Source of the DNA: Seiridium cupressi
Lineage: Eukaryota; Ascomycota; Sordariomycetes; Amphisphaeriales; Sporocadaceae
Reading direction: 5' to 3'
Length of the DNA stretch: 64,000 nucleotides
NCBI GenBank assembly: GCA_036674765.1
Contig: JARVKI010000013.1
Location: 248,001 to 312,000 of the forward strand
Made by a program: the position numbers and the translations under genes
Notes under the pieces: model-generated
The model's input: the letters and a program-made list of their open reading frames with translations, nothing else
Told to the model about the DNA's origin: nothing
Database searches by the model: none
In this document: one piece after another, positions 57,347-64,000 of the stretch
How the letters are laid out: every line of letters starts with the position of its first letter
Numbering within the stretch: the stretch's first letter is position 1

Positions 57347-59072
57347 CCTCTGGCGTCTCTTCAAGTTTTGATTTCTGCCACCAGCTTCTGCCACCAGCGT
57401 TTCGTCGGCTATAACCGAGACCTACGACTTGAAGGGGGCTCCTTATTAGTCCCATGACGACATGAGACACGGACTACAGAATTGCATAGATCTGGACACT
57501 GGAGTTTACGGTTACACGCGGACACGATTTCTCAACAGTTTCCTCTCTCGGGTATAGAGCATGAATTCGACTCGATTGTCTGTCTCGTCAACATCTAGAG
57601 AGAGAAAGGCACCCCCAGATTCCTATACTTGAATCTTTCCACGAATAGACCAGTCACAGCACAGGACTTGTCTCATCGACTCTTCTCGGCAGCCGCTGAC
57701 GGCGGCGCTTACACATTTGCATGCATTTCCGAGGCGTTGGTGGGTAGAGTCGCTATTGTTAGAGCCCGAGGGCTACGTATAAAAGGAGAGTGAGTAATTG
57801 CTAGAGAAGGCAGGTAAATAAGGGTGGTTATAGTGAAAATGCAATCTGTGCTCCAATCCGGACCGGAATGTGATCAGGTGTTTGGGTTGGCAACTGGATG
57901 GTCTTTTGAGGCAACTTGCAGCCAGCTTGGCCTATGCATACCTACTGCTACATTCACATAGAGCTTCGTACTCGCGTGCGTAGCATCTGCATGCCGAGCA
58001 ATTGACCACCTACGAAGCCCTCTTCTGATATGTGTTGACAGAGGCCGCAAAATTTCATCTTCTCCCTCTTCTGCTAATCCTCGAAACAACCAACAGAACA
58101 TATTCATCATGGCTTTGTATTGTGGTACAATGATAGATGCTGGTGCAGGGCATATTCAGAGCACTCGGATGAGGGCCGTTCATCAGTAGTGCTGCCAACG
58201 GCCAATGCTAGCCTATGGTCCAGGCCGGAATCCTCGAACTGCCGTTTGTTGAACTTCCCATTAAGTCAGAAGCTTTGCGAACATCATCATCAACATACTC
58301 ATCTGCAACTGCGCCAGGTCTAGGCTCGAGCTTGCTCTAACGTTTGACTCCAAATTTGAGAGAAAAGATTGGGACGTGGTGGAAAGGTATTCGAAGAGAC
58401 ACTAACCTATATCATGGCGTATCTTGATTATGTGGCTTCATGTACAATATGATGCCAGTGTTTCGATGCTTCTCCCAAGGCCATGATCGAGGGGCACATT
58501 ATCAATGTGGTTCAGGATGGCGTTTGTTGAACAGCAGCACGAGCTTCGATTCTGGGGACGACTATGGAGCCGCTTGCTAATGTGATCTTAGGCGTCGTCA
58601 CAGCTGTCGGTGGGCACTATGGCCTCGGGGCCTAGTGGAGAGGTCCTGATGTGCATTGTTGTGTTGTGGGTGATACAATGGATGACTTCATTCCTCTGCC
58701 TAGATTTCGGCTGGCTGATATTGAGTCACCTTGTTCTCGCTGACATTGTTCTTGGCGGCTCGCAGGAGAGCACATCTGGCAATTTTTGCCATGATACTTT
58801 AGTAAAACATACATCGACCTGACGCATTCGAGACATTACGCCCTTGAGTGTAGCGTGCACTGCCTTGTGATGCTAAAATCCCTTGGTGTAGATACTTTCG
58901 ACATATTCCACGTTAATCAGGCTTTCCGTCATCTCTCGCTGTGTTGACACGCCAGCACACTGTGGATCGGAGAGGCAGAAAGCAATTGACTGGAATCAAG
59001 GCGGATCACCACAGCTTTGCATCCTCAAAGTCGTATGTGTGTATAACAATTTTGAATTTCGTTCCTGTCTAA
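57347..59072. other. Convergent 1.7-kb region without a recognised gene
   Basis: Between the ends of APS1 and the propeller gene. Short frames only. Could hold non-coding transcripts; nothing in the sequence shows one. Confidence 0.35.
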
Positions 59073-60302
59073 TTATTCAACATTTAATGAGCTCACGTCA
59101 ATGGCACGAATAGTTGCGCCATCGAATTCCGACACAAGCACCGTGTTCCCACTGGGACTGACAGCGAGCGCACGCGGGAACGGCCCTGTTGGTATTTGGG
59201 GAAAGTTGACCCGATTGAGCCCGATCGCCCCCTGGGCATTCACGACGGTTACGCCCGTGCTCGCGTTGCTGTAGCCGAACCTGTTCGAGTCTGCCGTCAG
59301 GATGTGGTTCTTGATAGCCGTGATGCCGATGGGGGATGTGCCTGTGTTCACGGTGGCCGTCAGGGCTTCGGTCGACGTGTTGTCCATGAGCTTGGATGTG
59401 TCGAACGCCATGACCTGGTTGGCTTCTCGCTGCGTGACCCAGAGGTGCTTCCCGTCCAGCGACATGGCGGCGCGGACGGGGTGGCATCCGGCATCAACCT
59501 TCTTGATCAACGACTTTCCAGGGGTGACACGCAGCGTCTGGACGTCGAGAACGCTGATTATACCCATGGTCTGGTTGAGGGACGTGGCCGTGCCGTTCAT
59601 CTCGCTCGTGACAAAGAGCTTCGTGTGGTCCGTCGAGAACTGCTGCCCGATGGTTGCAAAACCGAGTATAATGTAGCCCCTCCAGGAACTCGACACAGTC
59701 CCATTGTCCTGTCGAGTCACGTTGTAGACCTCGATAGCCCCGCGACCATAAGTTTGATTGCTGCCAAACTCCTGGCTGACAAAGACGAACTTGTCATCTG
59801 CAGTGATTTGCAACTCGATGGAGCTTCTGCCGGCGTAACCATCATTGCTTAGGACTCCCACAATCGAGTCGTTCCGGCCCTGGAGCGCTTTAGGGATGTC
59901 ATAGATGATAGCTCCGTACCCCGTGGCGACATAGGCATTCTGCTGGTCTTTGGTTATCTTGATATCGCGGTACCCATACCCGTCCTCATCAATATCATCA
60001 TTGCCCATGTATGGCAGATTTGACGGGTATGGGATGACGGCTGTCACCCTCGGCTGAAATTGCGAGACATCGAGAATGGTCAGAGAGAAATTGACGGCGG
60101 CCAGTGCGATGCTCTCGTTGAGATAGACCAGACCCCATGGCCGATCGCCAATATCGAGACTTGATGCGTTTAAATCAAGGTTAGCCTGCGGTGCTGCGTT
60201 GGTGGCACACACGTTGGTAGGGAAAGACGAAGCGATCGTGGAGAACAAGACCACAGCAATAGCAGCCGCCGCTGCGAACCAAGAGGTGATGCAGCCAGCC
60301 AT
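59073..60302 (-). CDS. Secreted beta-propeller protein (lactonase/YVTN-like)
   Basis: Intronless, 409 residues. The start MAGCITSWFAAAAAIAVVLF...IASSFP is a signal peptide. The remainder is made of repeated blades of about 40-45 residues with NxxVxVxD/YxV patterns: RPWGLVYLNESIALAAVN, NAYVATGYGAIIYDI, DDKFVFVSQEFGSN, TKLFVTSEMNG, GKHLWVTQREANQVMAFD, NHILTADSNRFGYSN and GNTVLVSEFDGATIRAID, about seven in all, matching YVTN/lactonase propellers. Several N-glycosylation sequons are present. Fungal members are secreted proteins of unknown activity; lactonase activity is not shown by any residue I can point to. The lack of introns, unlike most neighbours, is a mild oddity. Confidence 0.85.
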   Translation of the reverse strand: MAGCITSWFAAAAAIAVVLFSTIASSFPTNVCATNAAPQANLDLNASSLDIGDRPWGLVYLNESIALAAVNFSLTILDVSQFQPRVTAVIPYPSNLPYMGNDDIDEDGYGYRDIKITKDQQNAYVATGYGAIIYDIPKALQGRNDSIVGVLSNDGYAGRSSIELQITADDKFVFVSQEFGSNQTYGRGAIEVYNVTRQDNGTVSSSWRGYIILGFATIGQQFSTDHTKLFVTSEMNGTATSLNQTMGIISVLDVQTLRVTPGKSLIKKVDAGCHPVRAAMSLDGKHLWVTQREANQVMAFDTSKLMDNTSTEALTATVNTGTSPIGITAIKNHILTADSNRFGYSNASTGVTVVNAQGAIGLNRVNFPQIPTGPFPRALAVSPSGNTVLVSEFDGATIRAIDVSSLNVE

Positions 60303-62878
60303 TGGATCAGGGGAACAAAGAAAAGAAAGATGTCAGCCGCTTGGGGACTATTAAGGTTTAAGGTATTGGACGGTAAGAGCACATGAACCCCGGGGCGTCA
60401 ATCACTGGGGTTCCTGGATTACGCATGAGTATTAATAGAGTGATGTCTTGTCTATATGAGCATATTGACAACTGCACTCCACAGCGAACCTCCGCAAGTG
60501 AGCCTCCACAGCGTGCACGTGGAACCGCTCAGGCTGGTATCAAGTTGAAGGTGGTGAGAGCTGCTATCTTCGCTTAATTGAGAGAGTATGCCCGGCCACA
60601 TGATAGTGGGCCATCACCTTCCCCTCTGGGAACCTGTCGCGACGGGCACGTCTCATTCGCTCCTTACCCGGGCCCTTCTATATGGTCGGACGTTGTGTCA
60701 ATTTCCGAATAACCTCATCTCTCCCGAGCTCCCCCGGCGCTCACGGTGCCAGCGAGCGACTTGCACCCCCCGGTGATCCGCGCCAAGACGGGTAGGTACC
60801 GCAGACATCACAGAATACCACACATCAGAGTCGTGCCGATTGTGCGGTGTAACGATGTGATATTTGGAAGCTTCATTTGATGTTTCAATCAAAAATCAAT
60901 AACGCGTCGTAGACGAGGCACTAAGCGAGAAAGAAAGAAAACTCGTCTAGGAAAAAAACGCGTGGATGAAGGAGGCCGGTGATGTTTTACAGAGTATACG
61001 GCGATCATGGAGCTCTAGCGTCAATTGGAGAAATCGTGTGGGGGATTAGTTGACTTCGACTATAGCGTCCCATAACTTTTTTTTGCCCCGCCTCCGTTAC
61101 AACCAGGGTTTTATCTTTACGCATGCCTATTTAGTCGGATGCCCTCCGCGCGCTGCGGTCAGCGTACGTACCTACATTCAAAAGAACGTGGCAAAGTACG
61201 CAGATGGGGTCCCCTGGCTTCTGCTTGGAAGGGCCCACCACGTTGGTGCTGTCACCGTTGCTATCGTTTGCTTATCGTGGTGATCCCTCCACCGAAACAT
61301 TGAATGTGACACGCCCTTCGTTGCTGACCAGCAAGCGTGGCAACGGACATACTCCCAGATCGACACTTATAGGCTCCTGCCTGGGTAACACATTCGTGTC
61401 CCCAATGAGCCAGTCCAGACCCTGAGCCGATCATCCGCGCGTCAATCCCCATGCATGTGAATGACGCGCGCAGAAAATCTTGGCCTCGTGGGGAAGCGTT
61501 AGACTTCTCACGCGACCCGGATCTCGGTCGTGAGGTCTCATCCCATCTGTATGGCTCAGAATCCCTAGCTGTGACCCGAGAAAATGTCTCCCTCCACGGA
61601 GCGCCGAGTCAGCCTAAGCCGTGGGCCGCGACCTGCACACCCGAACGGGATTAGGAACCACCAAATCGAACCCGAGTCCCATACGATCAACAGCGATGAA
61701 TGAAAGCAGCCCGTTACGATGCTCGGCATCTTGTCAGGCAATGCCCAGCGCTGGGCCGAGCCCTACATTGTATCCATGATATATTCACAATCCGCAGATC
61801 AGACAATATGATGGACCATACTGACTAGTGCTAGTTGGGCAATGGGAGGAGCCTCCAGTTTAGACATTAATCCTTCCTATCTGGTACCTAGTTCCCTATC
61901 GCTACACATACATGGCCCGGCCTCGGACGAATCGTATAAGCCCCAAAAGACGCAAGACTGAGTGGACCTGATCTACCGTCCCATCTGATTTATCGCGACT
62001 AGAACAGTCCCGATCCTAGAAGACGTAGACACTATTAGCGGCATGCCACATGGTATTACAGTTACCCACCAGGTCTAGCATAGACGTCTGGCGACCCCTG
62101 ATTAGATTAGGCTCGGCTAGCAACCACATTTCGCTCCATAAAACCGACTATTAACCCAACATCACATTTCACCTCCATAGCATGCTGGCTAGATGGCCGA
62201 CATGTCGTATCGCCCCGTAACCTCGCTCCTGAAATGAAACCCAACAGCGGTCACACCTAACAATAGAACCAGATAAACATGCGTCTAGTCCTCATCTTAT
62301 TCCCGCAACCCGTAATTGCCGGGCCACGGAGCTGGGTATGTGCTTGGCACGTTCCTTTTGGGATTTATCTCGGCAGTCATCCGGCTTCAAACGTGCTTCT
62401 CGTATCTCCGAGTGGTAGGCTGAGGGGTCATCGAAGCTGATGCGGCTCTCTTTTTCTCTCTCTCTCAGGGAAATGAAATCAAATGCTGCAGAGGCCACTG
62501 GCCCTTTTTCTTCTCAAATTATTACGGCTCCAGATAGACTGTATTATTGGAGGTCTCTCTGGTAAATACCGCCAGTAATCCTAGACGACAGAATAATAAT
62601 CCTTAGGTGTTGGTTATGCTCCGATGTGTTACTAAGGATAGACGCCTATACATAGTCATTAGAACTGGTTTTGTAGAATAAGCTATATATACCCTTAGCC
62701 GATTTTACAAGGTTTATGTAATCGGTTTTTCTTTTCCTTCTTTTCTTCTTTTTTTTTTCTTTTTCTTTTTCCCCCCTTCTTTCATATAAACCTTAAAATC
62801 TAATCAAAAAAATACGCAATAGTTTTTAAAAAAAAAAACCTAATCAAAATAGTAATCGTATTGGTTATAGCGAGCTAT
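60303..62878. other. 2.6-kb gene-poor, partly AT-rich region
   Basis: Between the propeller promoter and the 3' end of RIX7. From about 62500 the sequence becomes AT-rich, with homopolymers and a 58-base pyrimidine tract. It might be an old repeat, but I see no terminal repeats or transposase fragment. No gene supported. Confidence 0.4.
62726..62783. repeat. 58-base pure pyrimidine tract downstream of RIX7
   Basis: Unbroken C/T run with long T stretches and C6. On the RIX7 coding strand it is a polypurine tract about 100-150 bases beyond the stop; such mirror-like tracts can form triplex DNA. Confidence 0.9.
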
Positions 62879-64000
62879 CTATTCCCACCCGTTCTCCTTT
62901 AATTTGATAAACTTTTTGTAAGCTTGTTCTGATACGGAGCGTTTAGTATCCCGGACGGCCACCGCCCAGTCTGCTTCCGTTAATACCGTGGGACCACCTT
63001 CTGTGTCAAGTCTTTCGACTCCCGCCTTGACGGCCGCAATGTGTAGGTTCTCCAAGTCAGCACCGCTGAATCCGTAGCACTTCCGAGCAATGGGGTCCAG
63101 TGCCTGCAATTGCTCTTCGGTCATAGACGGGAGTAAGTTTCGCATGCGAGTCTGCAGAATATCTACTCTGCCAGCTTCGTCTGGGAGGTCCACGAAGATG
63201 GTCGTGCCCAGGCGGCCCGGGCGTAGCATGGCCGAGTCGATCATATCTGGGCGATTCGTCGCTCCAACCACATAAACGCCTGTTCGGCTGTCCATGCCAT
63301 CGAGCTCAGTGAGGAGCATGTTCACCACCCTAGCACTAGACTCGGCAACTGAATCCCCACGGCGCGGCACCAGAGCGTCCAGTTCATCGAAGAAGAGAAT
63401 ACAAGGTGCCGATGAACGGGCTCGACTGAAGACTTGGCGGACGGCTCGCTCAGACTCGCCCACGTACTTGTTGAGTAGCTCGGGCCCCTTGATGGAGATG
63501 AAATTGGCTTTTGCTCCGTTCGCAACTGCTTTGGCCAAGAGGGTTTTGCCGCAACCGGGTGGGCCCCAGAGAAGTACACCAGATGCGGAACTCCAACCAA
63601 AGTGGGCGAATTGTTCTGGCGTATCGATAGGACGAATGATGGCAAATTCGAGCTCTTTTCGTACGTTTTGCAAGGCACCGACCTGATCCCAAGTTGTCTG
63701 CGGTATTGTGGTGAAACCCTCGCGCTTTGCCGACGGTTGCACTTTGGCTATTGCTTTGATGAAATCTTCTTGAATAAGACCTGAGTCATCCTCGTCGGTC
63801 TGCTCATCTGAGACAAGCTTAGTGGCATCTATCTTCTTGAGTAGCTCTGCCATGCGAGGTCTTAGGCCGTCGTAGCTGTAGTCTCCTGTGGCTTCCAGTC
63901 TTGTGATGGCTCTGTCTTGAATCGGAATGACTATGCGAGCGATCAGATCGGCGGTGGCCATGGATACAACATCCTCCAAATCAGCACCCACAAATCCGGG
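62879..64000 (-). CDS. RIX7: AAA ATPase RIX7 (NVL-like), C-terminal part, cut by window edge
   Basis: About 374 residues without intron, continuing past the right edge. It holds the end of the first AAA domain (PGFVGADLEDV) and the whole second: WDQVGALQNVRKELEFAI, Walker A GPPGCGKT, pore loop KYVGESE, Walker B ILFFDELDAL, sensor 1 GATNRPD, Arg-finger region LRPGRLG and sensor 2 (FSGADLENL). GVLLWGPPGCGKTLLAKAVAN and the spacing fit Rix7/NVL rather than Cdc48, Pex6 or Yta7. Rix7 is a nuclear hexamer that extracts Nsa1 from pre-60S ribosomes. The end KKFIKLKENGWE is close to the usual C-terminus. The stop codon sits at the border of an AT-rich stretch. Confidence 0.92.
   Translation of the reverse strand, partial: PGFVGADLEDVVSMATADLIARIVIPIQDRAITRLEATGDYSYDGLRPRMAELLKKIDATKLVSDEQTDEDDSGLIQEDFIKAIAKVQPSAKREGFTTIPQTTWDQVGALQNVRKELEFAIIRPIDTPEQFAHFGWSSASGVLLWGPPGCGKTLLAKAVANGAKANFISIKGPELLNKYVGESERAVRQVFSRARSSAPCILFFDELDALVPRRGDSVAESSARVVNMLLTELDGMDSRTGVYVVGATNRPDMIDSAMLRPGRLGTTIFVDLPDEAGRVDILQTRMRNLLPSMTEEQLQALDPIARKCYGFSGADLENLHIAAVKAGVERLDTEGGPTVLTEADWAVAVRDTKRSVSEQAYKKFIKLKENGWE

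Overview
The window reads as a stretch of nuclear genome from a filamentous ascomycete (Pezizomycotina, most likely Sordariomycetes). Genes are close together on both strands and are broken by short GT-AG introns, often with a CTAAC/CTGAC-type branch site just before the acceptor. The best-matched products are typical of this group: a NUC-2/PHO81 regulator, RRN6, SPC25, MOB1, cytochrome c, COA1 and ATE1. I see no rRNA, CRISPR array or intact transposon, and no tRNA that I could support.

Left part (1-16 kb): a DHX35-type DEAH helicase cut by the left edge, a CUE-domain protein like Cue5, a three-exon MOZART1 (MZT1) microprotein gene, kinetochore SPC25, Pol I core factor RRN6, a PITH-domain protein, a CCDC25/NFACT-R protein whose frame needs a one-nucleotide exon, mitoribosomal uL3m, COA1 and a four-helix membrane protein.

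Middle (16-31 kb): the phosphate regulator NUC-2/PHO81, whose start codon is split by an intron and which has two PHO-box-like hexamers upstream; a CHY/RING zinc-finger protein; a small LYR-like protein; a gap of about 2 kb with possible decayed coding fragments; a mitochondrial carrier; and MOB1.

Right-centre (31-53 kb): a secreted six-hairpin glycosidase-like protein, LSM1, a single-pass membrane protein with a Ser/Ala/Gln-rich ectodomain, cytochrome c, a probable mitochondrial protein with a Lys/Ala/Pro-rich linker, exosome subunit RRP42, a C2H2 gene that appears frameshifted, a small two-exon gene of unknown function, a short-chain dehydrogenase and ATE1.

Right end (53-64 kb): gene-poor. 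It holds a Nudix diphosphoinositol phosphatase, an intronless secreted beta-propeller protein, and the C-terminal half of RIX7 followed by an AT-rich, homopolymer-rich stretch.

Most genes are conserved housekeeping genes (RNA processing, ribosome biogenesis, mitochondria, mitosis, phosphate signalling). I see no biosynthetic cluster and no clear new defence or mobile system. The most unusual signal is the predicted one-nucleotide exon at 11730. All exon borders are inferred from splice motifs, frame continuity and remembered family conservation; none was tested against transcripts.
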